Assembly (NCBI RefSeq): GCF_001750165.1
Contig: NZ_CP015411.1
Coordinates: forward strand, 2,632,001 to 2,696,000
Source of the DNA: Pseudoalteromonas luteoviolacea
Lineage (GTDB): Bacteria > Pseudomonadota > Gammaproteobacteria > Enterobacterales > Alteromonadaceae
DNA: 64,000 nt
Reading direction: 5' to 3'
The translations under genes were made by a program, and so were the position numbers. The notes beneath the pieces were generated by a model. That model worked only from the letters and a program-made list of their open reading frames with translations, ran no database searches and was not told where the DNA came from. Every line of letters begins with the position of its first letter. Within the stretch, counting starts at the first letter, position 1. Shown here piece by piece: positions 52,747-63,146 of this stretch.

Positions 52747-54591
52747 ATGTACAAGCTGTTTGAAAAACTCACTGATGCTTTTCCCACAAGAGACGCAAAG
52801 CAACCTCCTAACTCCCTCTATGCTTTTTGTCGACATTATAGTCGTGGTATGGAATACCCACTCATTATCATGTCAATATGTGCCGCTTCTCTTGCGACTC
52901 TAGAAGTTATCTTATTTAGCTTTATGGGTACCTTGGTTGATTGGATGCAAACCATGAGCCCTGAACAGCTTTTCGATAGCAAAAGCCAAACTTTAATGAC
53001 CATGGCTGCAATTACCGTAATAGCAATTCCAATATTAGTCTTTGTACATAGCGCATTTTTACATCAAAGTTTGCTAGGCAACTACCCTATGTCAATTCGC
53101 TGGCTAGCACACAGGTACTTGCTCAAACAAAGTATGTCTTTTTATCAAGACGATTATGCCGGCAGAATTTCAACTAAATTAATGCAGACGTCATTAGCGA
53201 TTAGAGAAGCCGTGATGAAGCTGCTCGATGTATTGGTCTACATCGTTGTCTACTTTAGTGCCACACTGATTCTGATTGGTAGCAGTGATATACGTTTACT
53301 CATTCCGTTATTTGTCTGGTTATTCTTCTACGTTTGCGTGCAAGTTTATTTTTTGCCTAGGCTTAAGCAAGTGTCTTCAGAACAAGCCAATGCTCGTTCA
53401 GAAATGACAGGGCGCATCGTAGATAGCTACACCAATATATCCACCGTAAAACTCTTCTCTTACACCAAGCGCGAAGAAGAATATGCTAGAAGCAGTATGA
53501 ATGTGTTTATGCAACCCGTTTACAAACAAATGCGACTAGTCACCAGCCTGAATGTGAGTATCCAAGTCTTAAATTACCTGTTGGTGTTCTCCGTTGCCGC
53601 CCTATCCCTATTCCTTTGGTCAAAGAATGTGATTTCAGCAGGTGAAATAGCTATCGCCATCAGTCTTTCATTAAGACTCAATGGTATGTCCCAATGGATT
53701 ATGTGGGAAATAAGCAGTTTATTTGAAAATATTGGCACTGTCGTGGATGGTATGAATACACTATCGAAGCCCGTCGAAGTCGCCGACACGCCCAATGCAA
53801 ACGACCTCATAGTAACCAGTGGACGTATCAACTTTAAAGATGTCACTTTTGCTTACAAGCGTATGGATAAAAATCTATCTCCCCCCGTGTTTGATGGATT
53901 ATCTTTAGACATAAAGAGCGGTGAAAAAATAGGCATTGTAGGACGTTCCGGCTCTGGGAAATCAACACTGGTGAATCTGTTGCTTAGATTTTACGATATT
54001 CAGCAAGGCGATATTTCAATAGATGGACAAAATATTGGCCATGTAACACAAGAGAGCCTAAGAAAACAGATTGCTATGGTTACTCAAGATACCGCTTTGT
54101 TACACCGCAGTATCCGAGATAATGTCCTGTACGGCCGACCTGAAGCAAGTGAAGAAGAGTTACTACTAGCGATCAATAAAGCACAAGCGAGTTCATTTAT
54201 ATGGGACCTAGAGGACAGCCATGGAAATCAAGGATTAGATGCTCAAGTTGGTGAGCGAGGCGTTAAGCTTTCTGGTGGTCAGAGGCAGCGCATTGCCATT
54301 GCCCGTGTTTTGCTAAAAGACGCTCCCATTTTGGTACTTGATGAAGCGACATCGGCCCTCGACTCTGAATCAGAGCAAGCAATCCAAGCCAGTTTAGATG
54401 AGTTAATGCACGATAAAACGGTCATTGCGATAGCCCATAGATTATCAACCATTGCGCAAATGGACCGTTTGATTGTCCTTGAAAGAGGCGCCATTGTCGA
54501 ACAAGGCACACATCAACAATTACTCGAACAAAATGGTATTTATGCAAAACTATGGGCGCACCAAACGGGCGGTTTTATTGGTGTGGACTGA
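52747..54591 (+). CDS. ABC exporter with fused membrane and ATPase domains
   Basis: A 614-residue MsbA/McjD-type half-transporter. Six membrane helices span about 35-330; the ATPase has Walker A GIVGRSGSGKST, signature LSGGQRQRIAIARVL, Walker B ILVLDEATSALDSESE and switch His in IAHRLSTI. The pairs form homodimers that export lipids, peptides or drugs. AAGGATGTATTA precedes the ATG. Its 3' end overlaps the convergent TetR gene by 17 bases. Confidence 0.92.
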   Translation: MYKLFEKLTDAFPTRDAKQPPNSLYAFCRHYSRGMEYPLIIMSICAASLATLEVILFSFMGTLVDWMQTMSPEQLFDSKSQTLMTMAAITVIAIPILVFVHSAFLHQSLLGNYPMSIRWLAHRYLLKQSMSFYQDDYAGRISTKLMQTSLAIREAVMKLLDVLVYIVVYFSATLILIGSSDIRLLIPLFVWLFFYVCVQVYFLPRLKQVSSEQANARSEMTGRIVDSYTNISTVKLFSYTKREEEYARSSMNVFMQPVYKQMRLVTSLNVSIQVLNYLLVFSVAALSLFLWSKNVISAGEIAIAISLSLRLNGMSQWIMWEISSLFENIGTVVDGMNTLSKPVEVADTPNANDLIVTSGRINFKDVTFAYKRMDKNLSPPVFDGLSLDIKSGEKIGIVGRSGSGKSTLVNLLLRFYDIQQGDISIDGQNIGHVTQESLRKQIAMVTQDTALLHRSIRDNVLYGRPEASEEELLLAINKAQASSFIWDLEDSHGNQGLDAQVGERGVKLSGGQRQRIAIARVLLKDAPILVLDEATSALDSESEQAIQASLDELMHDKTVIAIAHRLSTIAQMDRLIVLERGAIVEQGTHQQLLEQNGIYAKLWAHQTGGFIGVD

Positions 54592-55180
54592 CACCATTGC
54601 AAAACAGCCTACAAGCTTGTTCAATAAATGACTCAAGTTGTTCTTCATCGACGGGAGGTTGCCACCTGATGGCCATTTCCCAAAATGTCAGCCTTTTTAA
54701 TCCTCCCCAAAAGAAAGCCGCAGCAAAGTGTGCATCGTGATCGCCGAGACACCCAGCGTGAGCGGCTTCCTCAAACCATACGACCATAGACTGCTCACAA
54801 TGGCTAAACTTTTCGTTTAGACGTTGTGCCTGGGCTTCACTGCGCATTGACTCAATCATCACAATACGAGATAACCTGATGTAATCAGGATCAGACAATA
54901 AACTCACCACACTAGAAGCCAAATGCTTTAACTGAACTTCAAAATCATAATTCGGAATAAACTGAATTGCAGTCAAAGGTTCAATGCGCTCGATGAGTAA
55001 AATAACAACTGCATCAAACAATGCCTCTTTATTTGGATAATGTTTATATAATGTCCTTTTAGATACTTCAGCCTTTTGGCAAATCGCCTCCATCGTTGTG
55101 GCTTGCAACCCATTTAATGCAAATTGCTCAATCGCTGCGCTAACGATTGCTTGCTGTTTGGCTGACAATTGTGTCATCAA
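54575..55180 (-). CDS. TetR/AcrR-family repressor of the RND efflux operon
   Basis: A 201-residue repressor with N-terminal helix-turn-helix (QQAIVSAAIEQFALNG, MEAICQKAEVSKRTLYKHYPNKEALF) and a C-terminal ligand domain of AcrR-type (TetR_C) design. It is divergent from the adaptor and pump genes, with three regularly spaced operators in the gap. It should repress both directions until a toxic substrate binds. Confidence 0.93.
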   Translation of the reverse strand: MMTQLSAKQQAIVSAAIEQFALNGLQATTMEAICQKAEVSKRTLYKHYPNKEALFDAVVILLIERIEPLTAIQFIPNYDFEVQLKHLASSVVSLLSDPDYIRLSRIVMIESMRSEAQAQRLNEKFSHCEQSMVVWFEEAAHAGCLGDHDAHFAAAFFWGGLKRLTFWEMAIRWQPPVDEEQLESFIEQACRLFCNGVSPHQ

Positions 55181-55235
55181 TTTCTCTCGCTTTTAACAAT
55201 TAACATAAGTTTAATCAATAATCGGGACAATAAAA

Positions 55236-55324
55236 AGTATACGGTTACGTTTATTCACAATAAATAAAAGTACACGACATCGTTTACCTTTCAAGAAAAC
55301 AAGTATACACTAGCGTTTACTTGT
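55236..55324. promoter_or_regulatory. Three TetR operators with exact 33-bp spacing
   Basis: The motif AGTAYAC-N5-CGTTTA occurs at 55236-55253, 55269-55286 and 55302-55319, each exactly 33 bases after the previous one. Each is part of a 20-base imperfect dyad (AGTA.AC-N6-GT.TACT). The dyad resembles AANGTANAC-N6-GTNTACNTT, which I recall for the BreR bile repressor of Vibrio cholerae. The spacing of about three helical turns puts the repressors on one DNA face. Confidence 0.75.
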
Positions 55325-55494
55325 ATAATTGTCGAGTTTATAACCTTTACTTTGGTGTGAGGAAGGTATCAAATGACAATATGCCCAATAATTCCCTCTT
55401 CGGAATAATTTATACAAGGTAGTAAGCTAAACTGTTATTAGCGATTGCTGCGGCAGTTTGGAAAGCGCGATAGTAAATAGGATTTGGAGTGTTC

Positions 55495-56670
55495 ATGTAT
55501 CCGGCATCATTCAAAAGCAAAGTTAAACACCTTTCTCTAGCTCTTTTTGCAGTAGGTACTTTAAGTGCTTGCTCAGAAGCACCACAACAACAAGCAGGGT
55601 TTGGTATGCAACCTGCTCAAGTCAGTGTAACTCACGTTACAACACAAAGCGTACCATTTAAAATCGAATTGCCTGCTACTCTACTTGGCGACAAAGAAGT
55701 AGAAATTCGCGCCCGTGTGTCAGGGTTAATTGAGTCAAGAAATTTCGACGAAGGACAATACGTAAAAGCAGGCCATTCATTATTTACCATCGAATTAAAA
55801 CCATTTGAACTTGAACTTGAAAAAGCGCAAGCTGATTTGCACGCCGCAGAAGCAAATGTAGCACAAGCGAAACGCGAACGAGATCGATTAGAAAAGCTCA
55901 AAGACGAACGCTCAGTTTCAAAGCGTGATTTCGACAATGCCGTTTCGGCATACGATATTTCATTGGCAAACTTAGAGTCAGCCAAAGTAGCGTTAAGTGA
56001 GGCTAAACTCGATTTAGAGTACGCGCAAGTGAAAGCACCTGTATCTGGTATTATTGGCCGAGAGAAAGAATCTCAAGGCAGTTATATCTCAGGTCCAACA
56101 GTGCTGTTAACTGAGCTCACAGACACCAGTGTCATGCGAGCTCGCTTTGGTTTCTCTGAGCGTGAACAATTGGCCATGCGAAAAGACGTCGAACTTGGCA
56201 CATTAACCCTACCAAAAAATAACGAGTTTGATGCCACCATCATTTTACAAGATGGTTCGGTCTATTCTGAGCAAGGAAAAGTGAACTTCTCAGATGTTCG
56301 AGTTAATCGCTTTACAGGTACCTCTGAGTTGCAAGCTCGTATAGCAAACTCCAATGGTGAGTTAAGGCCTGGTCAATTTGTGCGTGTGCAGCTAAGTGGC
56401 GCAGTTAGAAACCAAGCAATCGTTGTGCCTCAACGGGCTGTTTTAGATAGCGGTACCGGAAAATTCGTTTATGTCGCAACGGAGAACGAACAAGGTATGA
56501 CCGTTGCTTTACCTGCACCGGTCACTGTTGGTGAATGGGTACAATTAAATGGTCAAAATATGTGGGTCATTCGTTCAGGGCTTGCGCCAAATCAACCCGT
56601 GATAGTTGAAGGCATGGCACGTATTTTCTTCCCAGGTATGCCCGTTAACGTAGCGGCTCAAGGAGAATAA
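55495..56670 (+). CDS. RND efflux periplasmic adaptor
   Basis: From ATG 55495 (GGAG five bases upstream; GTG 55489 is less likely) a 391-residue MFP: lipoprotein signal LALFAVGTLSACSEAP with Cys near residue 26, barrel-sandwich (EIRARVSGLIESRNFDEGQ, AQVKAPVSGIIG) flanking a coiled coil, then beta-barrel and membrane-proximal domains. Five bases separate it from the pump gene. No TolC-like gene follows. Confidence 0.94.
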   Translation: MYPASFKSKVKHLSLALFAVGTLSACSEAPQQQAGFGMQPAQVSVTHVTTQSVPFKIELPATLLGDKEVEIRARVSGLIESRNFDEGQYVKAGHSLFTIELKPFELELEKAQADLHAAEANVAQAKRERDRLEKLKDERSVSKRDFDNAVSAYDISLANLESAKVALSEAKLDLEYAQVKAPVSGIIGREKESQGSYISGPTVLLTELTDTSVMRARFGFSEREQLAMRKDVELGTLTLPKNNEFDATIILQDGSVYSEQGKVNFSDVRVNRFTGTSELQARIANSNGELRPGQFVRVQLSGAVRNQAIVVPQRAVLDSGTGKFVYVATENEQGMTVALPAPVTVGEWVQLNGQNMWVIRSGLAPNQPVIVEGMARIFFPGMPVNVAAQGE

Positions 56671-56675
56671 GCCCT

Positions 56676-59600
56676 ATGTTTTCTAAATATTTTATTGATA
56701 GGCCTATTTTTGCCTTCGTGATCTCAATTGTAATAGTGCTTGCAGGCCTTGCCGCCATGCGGACATTGCCAGTTGCCCAATATCCAGAAATATCACCACC
56801 TCAAGTGCAAGTCACCGCTGTATACCCTGGGGCGTCCGCTGACGTACTAGAACAAACCGTTGCTGCGCCCATTGAAAACGCTATCACCGGTGTTGAAGGC
56901 ATGATGTATATGGAGTCAATTAGCAGTAGCGCAGGTGCAACAACCATCACTGTGACCTTTGAGATTGGGACCGACGTTGACCAAGCCGCGGTTGATGTGA
57001 ATAACAGGGTAAAGCAAGTAGAAGCCCGGCTACCTGAAGAAACCCGGCGTCAAGGCGTTGTTGTTGCAAAAGGTTCATCAAGCTTTTTACAGGTTCACGC
57101 CTTCTACTCGCCTGATAACAGTCGTTCAAGTTTATGGACGTCTAACTATGTCACAATGAATATATTGGACAATATTAAGCGTATTCCTGGGACGACCAAT
57201 GTTCAGATATTCGGCGCGCGCGATTACGCGATGCGAATATGGCTGAGACCTGACATTATGAGCCAACTCAAAGTCACGGTAGAAGAAGTCACCAATGCGA
57301 TCCGAGAGCAAAACTCACAATATGCAGCGGGTAGTATTGGCGCGACACCAACATCAACCAGCCCACAAGAATTGGTTTACAGTGTCACCGCTCAAGGTCG
57401 ACTCTCTACCCCTGAAGAATTTGACAATATCATCATTCGTGCGAATGCTGATGGCTCAACGTTAAGACTCAAAGACATTGCCCGTGTTGAACTCGGTTCA
57501 AAAGATTATAACTTCAACGGTACAATCAATGGAAAAGATGCCGTACTACTGGGTATCTTCTTGCAACCCGGTGCAAATGCGTTAGATGTCGCTAATGAAG
57601 TTGAAGCTGAAATTGAAAAGCTAAAAGTGCAATTTCCGCAAGGCCTAGCACATTTAAACTCTTACGATACAACGCGATTTGTTGAGGTTTCTATACGTGA
57701 AGTATTGATCACACTTGGTGAAGCCATGGTGCTGGTTTTTTTAGTGGTATACCTATTTTTACAAAATTGGCGCGCAACTTTAATTCCAACGCTCGCAGTA
57801 CCTGTATCTTTACTTGGGACCTTTGCAGGCCTTTATATGTTAGGTTATTCAATTAATACTTTAACTCTATTTGGTATGGTGCTCTCAATAGGTATTGTCG
57901 TTGACGACGCTATCGTTGTTTTGGAAAATGTCGAACGTATTATGCATGAGCAGCATGTCAGCGCTAGAGAAGCTGCTTATAAAGCAATGGAAGAAGTCAG
58001 TGGGCCAGTTGTCGCAATTGTACTCGTGTTATGCTCAGTGTTTATTCCTATTGCCTTTTTAGGTGGGTTAACAGGCGAACTTTTCCGACAATTTGCGATT
58101 ACCATCTCAATCTCAGTTAGTTTATCGGGTGTAGTCGCGTTAACAATGACCCCTGCCCTATGCGTCTTAATTTTAAAACATGAAGATAAACAGACCGCAC
58201 GCTTTTTCTTGTGGTTTAACGATTGGTTTACCCGCATCACAGGTAAATATGTTGGCTCAGTGAGCTTTATGATCCGCCGTGGTGCGCTAGGTTTTGTACT
58301 TATGTCAGCAATGGTCGCGACAACCATCTTTATGTGGCAAAAAACACCGGGCTCACTCGTGCCAGATGAAGACCAAGGATTCTACATCAGTGCTGTTTTC
58401 TTACCGGATGGGACATCTCTAGAGCGAACAACAGAAGTGACAAACCAAGTTATTGAAGCTGCTCAATCCAACCCCGCAAACGAAAATGTTGTTGCTTTCA
58501 CCGGTTTTGACTTTTTAGGAGGTGGCTATAAAAACAACGCAGCGACCTTATTTATCACGCAGAAGCATTGGGATGAACGTGAAGTTGACTCAAAAGCCCT
58601 TGTTGGAGAACTGTTTATGAAAACAGCACACATCAAAGAAGCATTGGTTCTCGCTTTCAACCCCCCAGCTATCTTCGGGTTAGGTTCTACTGGCGGATTT
58701 GAATTTTACCTACAAAACAAAACTGGTGCAGACCCTGAAAAGCTAAAACAAGGTATGCAGTTAATGATGAATGCTGCGCAGCAAAGCCCTATATTGGGGG
58801 GGTTACAGACTCTATGGCGACCTGACGCACCGCAACTTCAAGTTCATATGGATAGAGAACAAGCCAGAGCAATGGGCGTCAATATTAACTCTGCATTTAA
58901 CGCCCTTGCTGCAAATCTGGGTAATTACTATGTGAATGATTTTAATAAATTTGGTCGCTCTTGGCAGGTTATTATGTCTGCAGAAGCTCAATTTAGAATG
59001 TCTCCACAAGATGTAGGCCGTATTTATGTAAAGAACAACCAAGGAGATATGGTACCTATCTCTGCGTTTACAGACATAGAGTTTTCTCGCGGCCCTGAAA
59101 GCTTGCATCGATACAACAACCTATCAGCAGTCAAATTGATGGGCAATGCAGCGCCAGGTTATAGTTCAGGGCAAGCAATTGCAGAAATCGAACGTATTGC
59201 AGCTGAAGTTCTTCCACCAGATATGACGTTCGAATGGACTGCTTCTGCATTCCAAGAAAAGCGCAGTTCTGGCACCACCGGACTTGCTCTTGGACTAGCT
59301 GTTGTGATGGTGTTTTTGATCCTTGCCGCTTTGTATGAACGATGGTCTTTACCAGTATCAGTTTTACTAGCACTGCCTTTTGGCACTTTTGGCGCGCTTG
59401 TCTCAATTTGGATAGCAGGCCTTACCAATGACGTATATTTCCAAATTGGTCTGGTTACCCTGCTCGGTCTTGCAAGTAAAAATGCAATTTTAATTGTTGA
59501 ATACGCTTTGATGAAACACCAACAAGGCTGGAGTGCAAGTACTGCGGCGCTTGAGGCTGCCAGATTGAGGTTCCGACCTATCATAATGACATCACTGGCG

Positions 59601-59849
59601 TTTATTTTAGGCGTCGTGCCGCTCGTTCTCAGCTCTGGAGCTGGAGCTGGCGCAAGGCACAGCGTTGGCACTGGTGTGATGGGCGGCATGATGGCTGCAA
59701 CATTCTTAGCGGTATTTTTCGTACCCCTGTTTTTCTATTGGTTAACTACAAGAAAGTTTACCGAGAAACGCTCAAAACAAGAGCTGGCAAAAGAAATTGC
59801 AGAACATCATAAGCATGACCACACAGATACACCAGAAGATCTAGCTTAA
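56676..59849 (+). CDS. RND (HAE1-type) efflux pump
   Basis: A 1057-residue inner-membrane transporter, MFSKYFIDRPIFAFVISIVIVLAG, with twelve membrane helices, two large periplasmic loops, and the proton-relay aspartates in GIVVDDAIVVLENVER. Near the end RFRPIIMTSLAFILGVVPL is typical of AcrB-type pumps. It expels drugs, detergents or bile-like compounds with the adaptor and TolC. Operon of two genes under the TetR regulator. Confidence 0.97.
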   Translation: MFSKYFIDRPIFAFVISIVIVLAGLAAMRTLPVAQYPEISPPQVQVTAVYPGASADVLEQTVAAPIENAITGVEGMMYMESISSSAGATTITVTFEIGTDVDQAAVDVNNRVKQVEARLPEETRRQGVVVAKGSSSFLQVHAFYSPDNSRSSLWTSNYVTMNILDNIKRIPGTTNVQIFGARDYAMRIWLRPDIMSQLKVTVEEVTNAIREQNSQYAAGSIGATPTSTSPQELVYSVTAQGRLSTPEEFDNIIIRANADGSTLRLKDIARVELGSKDYNFNGTINGKDAVLLGIFLQPGANALDVANEVEAEIEKLKVQFPQGLAHLNSYDTTRFVEVSIREVLITLGEAMVLVFLVVYLFLQNWRATLIPTLAVPVSLLGTFAGLYMLGYSINTLTLFGMVLSIGIVVDDAIVVLENVERIMHEQHVSAREAAYKAMEEVSGPVVAIVLVLCSVFIPIAFLGGLTGELFRQFAITISISVSLSGVVALTMTPALCVLILKHEDKQTARFFLWFNDWFTRITGKYVGSVSFMIRRGALGFVLMSAMVATTIFMWQKTPGSLVPDEDQGFYISAVFLPDGTSLERTTEVTNQVIEAAQSNPANENVVAFTGFDFLGGGYKNNAATLFITQKHWDEREVDSKALVGELFMKTAHIKEALVLAFNPPAIFGLGSTGGFEFYLQNKTGADPEKLKQGMQLMMNAAQQSPILGGLQTLWRPDAPQLQVHMDREQARAMGVNINSAFNALAANLGNYYVNDFNKFGRSWQVIMSAEAQFRMSPQDVGRIYVKNNQGDMVPISAFTDIEFSRGPESLHRYNNLSAVKLMGNAAPGYSSGQAIAEIERIAAEVLPPDMTFEWTASAFQEKRSSGTTGLALGLAVVMVFLILAALYERWSLPVSVLLALPFGTFGALVSIWIAGLTNDVYFQIGLVTLLGLASKNAILIVEYALMKHQQGWSASTAALEAARLRFRPIIMTSLAFILGVVPLVLSSGAGAGARHSVGTGVMGGMMAATFLAVFFVPLFFYWLTTRKFTEKRSKQELAKEIAEHHKHDHTDTPEDLA

Positions 59850-59857
59850 CGCTGCAC

Positions 59858-59885
59858 AATAAACGCCAGTAAACTGGCGTTTATT
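59858..59885 (+). terminator. 12-bp terminator after RND pump gene
   Basis: AATAAACGCCAG (59858-59869) and CTGGCGTTTATT (59874-59885) form a perfect 12-base stem with loop TAAA, followed by GTTTT. It covers the TTG at 59884 that opens the longest frame of the next gene, which supports the later start for that gene. Confidence 0.9.
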
Positions 59886-59988
59886 GTTTTACGACTCATC
59901 AGTTACAAATGATAACAAGGTTTTGGCTGTAAAAGCACCAAGCCATTATGTTACTATTTGCAATTATTTTCCTACAAAGGCTAAATCT

Positions 59989-61902
59989 TTGCGTTTATTT
60001 GTCGTACTTGCACTCGCATTAGTAATCAATTTTCCCGTATTTAGTAGCACACAGAATTCATGGCAGCAAACCTATGACATGTTACGCGCGCAAGATACAC
60101 ATGATGCATTTGAATTTTTAATTAAAGAAGTTGAATCGACACAACCCAGTGCCAAACGTGTCTATATTGGTGCTACGCTAGTAAGAACTGCGCTTGCATT
60201 GAATAAAGAGCACAATTTAAGCGCATTAATAAATTACGATAACAGCGAGTATGACAAAATTTTAAAAAACCTTGTTAGCGCTTTAAACAGTGCGCATAAC
60301 AATGAGTATGAACAAACGATGCAAGGCTTTAAACAGGCCATTACGCTTGCTTATACCATCGAAGATCCGGCTTTAACAGCAACCGTTGAGTTATTTTTCA
60401 TTAATGCCAAAATCACTTTAGCAAATTACATACAACTCGATCACCATATTAAAGAAGTAGAGCGCAACGCAAATATCCTTAAAAAACCATTTTGGGGTCT
60501 AAACTCTTTACACAATGCCAAAGCTTTGAATGCTAACTTTTTAGGAGATCATGCTCAGGCTATTGAAACGTACAAACAAGCCATCGCCAACTCACAATAT
60601 GAAGGTAACAAAGCGCCTTATTATAATAATTTAGCACTGACATATTTAGAAATTGGTAATTACACCGATGCAGTCAAATACCTAGAAAAATCTTTGGCCT
60701 TGAGAAAAGTACAAAATAATGAGTTTAAGGTGGCACTGACCATGTTAAATCTGGGTATAGTTGCCAACAAAGCTGAGAAATATGACACGGCTCTACAATG
60801 GCTTAATCAAGCACATCAATACTATGTTAAATTCGATAACACTTATCGCCAAGCGTACACTCTAGTGCAAAAAGCAAAAGTGTATACCAATACACAAAAG
60901 ATAGATCTTGCAACGATCGCTCTTGAACGCGCTTTATCTAAAATAAGTTTAACGAATAATATTAATTTGATCACAGACATTCGCCTGCAAGCGGCTGAAA
61001 ATATGCGTGCTATTGGCCAATATGAGGATGCCATTAGCCAAGCAACTTTGGCCTATAACCTATCGAGCAACGTCAGTGATAAAACTCACTTAATTCACAG
61101 CTTAGAGCTACTATCTGAACTTTACGCGATGCGATCTAACTATGAGCAAGCTTATAAATTGCAAAGCGAGTTAGTTGCACAAAAAGAGCAGTTCAATACT
61201 CATAAAACCATGCAAGCGATGTTGGCACTCGAATCTGAACTTGAAGTCACCGCGCAACAATTAGAAAACATTCGCTTGGAAAAACATAACAACAAACAGC
61301 TTGCCCACATTTCCCAGCTTGAAGAGCGACAACAGTTTCAAGCCATCATTATACTCTTCTCATTGCTGCTGCTATTCATCAGTCTTAGAGGTTATTCTAA
61401 ACACAAATATCGGGCTCAGCATGACAATTTAACTGGTGCGCTTACGAGAAGTACTTTTCTCAAGGTTGTTTCAAGAACCGCGGTCCCTGCAATAGGAAAA
61501 CAACATTGCTTGGTGTTGTTTGACTTAGATCATTTCAAACAAGTTAACGATGTATATGGCCATCCTACTGGTGATATAGCATTAAAACAAGCAGCATTGC
61601 TCGCCAAGCACTTTTTCGGTAAAAGCGCCCTTTTATCACGCTTTGGTGGCGAAGAGTTTATGTTGTTTTTACCCAATTTAATGCAATCAAACAATGAAAA
61701 CGTGATTGAGAAATTCAGAGTAGAACTAAGCAAGCTTCCGATTGAAACAGAGTCAGGAGAAACGATTCATATTACCGCAAGCTTCTCAACTTATTACTAT
61801 AAAACATCGCCACAAAGCCTAGATAAAATATACAGCAAGTTAGATGTCGCACTATACCAAGCCAAAAAGTCAGGCAGAAATCGAGTGGTATGTGCTGTTT
61901 GA
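59989..61902 (+). CDS. TPR-GGDEF diguanylate cyclase
   Basis: A 637-residue protein from TTG 59989, with AAAGG eight bases upstream. It begins MRLFVVLALALVINFPVFS, a signal peptide. TPR repeats follow (for example YYNNLALTYLEIGNYTDAVKYLE, split by turns), then a coiled coil, one membrane helix near residue 465 (FQAIIILFSLLLLFISLRG) and a C-terminal GGDEF domain with RFGGEEFMLF (active-site GGEEF) and DHFKQVNDVYGH. It should make c-di-GMP in response to a periplasmic signal. No EAL domain or RxxD inhibitory site is obvious. Confidence 0.9.
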   Translation: MRLFVVLALALVINFPVFSSTQNSWQQTYDMLRAQDTHDAFEFLIKEVESTQPSAKRVYIGATLVRTALALNKEHNLSALINYDNSEYDKILKNLVSALNSAHNNEYEQTMQGFKQAITLAYTIEDPALTATVELFFINAKITLANYIQLDHHIKEVERNANILKKPFWGLNSLHNAKALNANFLGDHAQAIETYKQAIANSQYEGNKAPYYNNLALTYLEIGNYTDAVKYLEKSLALRKVQNNEFKVALTMLNLGIVANKAEKYDTALQWLNQAHQYYVKFDNTYRQAYTLVQKAKVYTNTQKIDLATIALERALSKISLTNNINLITDIRLQAAENMRAIGQYEDAISQATLAYNLSSNVSDKTHLIHSLELLSELYAMRSNYEQAYKLQSELVAQKEQFNTHKTMQAMLALESELEVTAQQLENIRLEKHNNKQLAHISQLEERQQFQAIIILFSLLLLFISLRGYSKHKYRAQHDNLTGALTRSTFLKVVSRTAVPAIGKQHCLVLFDLDHFKQVNDVYGHPTGDIALKQAALLAKHFFGKSALLSRFGGEEFMLFLPNLMQSNNENVIEKFRVELSKLPIETESGETIHITASFSTYYYKTSPQSLDKIYSKLDVALYQAKKSGRNRVVCAV

Positions 61903-62009
61903 TAGTATTTTAAGCTTTATGGGAAGACAGTACGAAGTTGTAGTAAAGCCATGCGATTTGTTTTTTTGCAAAGCTGGTTGAGCATAAACTATGCCCAACC
62001 AAAGCGCCC

Positions 62010-63146
62010 TTAAAGCCCAAAAACAACCTTCTCACTTTTCAGCATCTTACTGCTCAGCATTGTGAATACCACAAATAGCCCTAAAGTACTGAACGATGAT
62101 AAAAGCACTTGTAAGAGCGGTAATTCATTCCCTTTTATCACTTCAATCATGGCGTACTGCTGAGCCGCAATAGGTGCCCATTGAACATATTCGGTAGCGA
62201 TGTCATAGGTCGTCATCATACTCAAGCCAATTGGTACAAATAGTACAAACGCGACGTACGACTGTGCTTCTTTAAATGACTTCGCCATAAATGACACAAA
62301 AACCAATAAACTGGCGGACATTAAAGCAATTGGAAGACCAATAAGCGTGCAGAAGAGAATGAACATCACATCCAAGTTAATACTAAAACCAAGCTGTTCC
62401 CATGGCACCATACTATAAGCAAATTTTGACACGATAAGCACTAACACAAGACCTATCATTGAATAGCTTGCAATCGCAGCAACTTTTGCTAGTACAATCT
62501 GCGTGCTACTCAAAGGGTGGCTTAGTAGCAGTGCCAGTGAGTTTCGCTCTCTTTCTCCAGCACTTGTATCAATCGCCAAATTCATAGCAGAGTAAAATAA
62601 CGCAATAATTATAGATAAAGTCGCAATGCCAAGAAACATGCCCCCTTTTGAGTCAGGCGTTGCTTGATCTTGAGTTTGTACATTAACCGCACGCATAATA
62701 CTGGGATCAATTCCGCGACTGATGAGTCGCAATCCTGCGATTTCTGAGTTATATCGAGCAAGTGCCCTCTCTAGCCTACGCACTGATTTAATGAGCTTAT
62801 TGTCAGACTTATCTGCAATTATTGTGACTAATGCACTTCGCCCCTCAGACATATCTTCTGTGTAATTTAAATCTATAACCAGTTCAATCGGCTTAACATT
62901 TTCACCATCACCATGACTTATATCGAGTCCATCTAAGTAAGCGACGAGATTAGGCGCAGCGTCTGCGTTTTCAATGCTAATTTTTAGCGCGTCTGGAGAG
63001 CTCAACTGTTTAAGTAAAATCGTAAACAGCAAACACATTACTATGGGAGCACCAATAGCATAATATAAACCCGCCATCACCGAGCGTTTATCACGGCTCG
63101 CATCTAGCATCTCTTTTTTGTATAAAACCTGTACTAGCCTCATCAT
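62010..63146 (-). CDS. ABC transporter permease, NatB type
   Basis: A 378-residue ABC-2 permease: one helix near the N-terminus (MCLLFTILLKQL), a long periplasmic part of ~150 residues (ENADAAPNLVAYLDGLDISHG), then five helices near the end. The ERERNSLALLLSHPLSSTQIVLAK signature of NatB/YhaP-type permeases is present, broken only by its natural turn. The ATG overlaps the ATPase stop by four bases. It probably exports sodium or a peptide substrate; the family is diverse. Confidence 0.88.
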   Translation of the reverse strand: MMRLVQVLYKKEMLDASRDKRSVMAGLYYAIGAPIVMCLLFTILLKQLSSPDALKISIENADAAPNLVAYLDGLDISHGDGENVKPIELVIDLNYTEDMSEGRSALVTIIADKSDNKLIKSVRRLERALARYNSEIAGLRLISRGIDPSIMRAVNVQTQDQATPDSKGGMFLGIATLSIIIALFYSAMNLAIDTSAGERERNSLALLLSHPLSSTQIVLAKVAAIASYSMIGLVLVLIVSKFAYSMVPWEQLGFSINLDVMFILFCTLIGLPIALMSASLLVFVSFMAKSFKEAQSYVAFVLFVPIGLSMMTTYDIATEYVQWAPIAAQQYAMIEVIKGNELPLLQVLLSSFSTLGLFVVFTMLSSKMLKSEKVVFGL

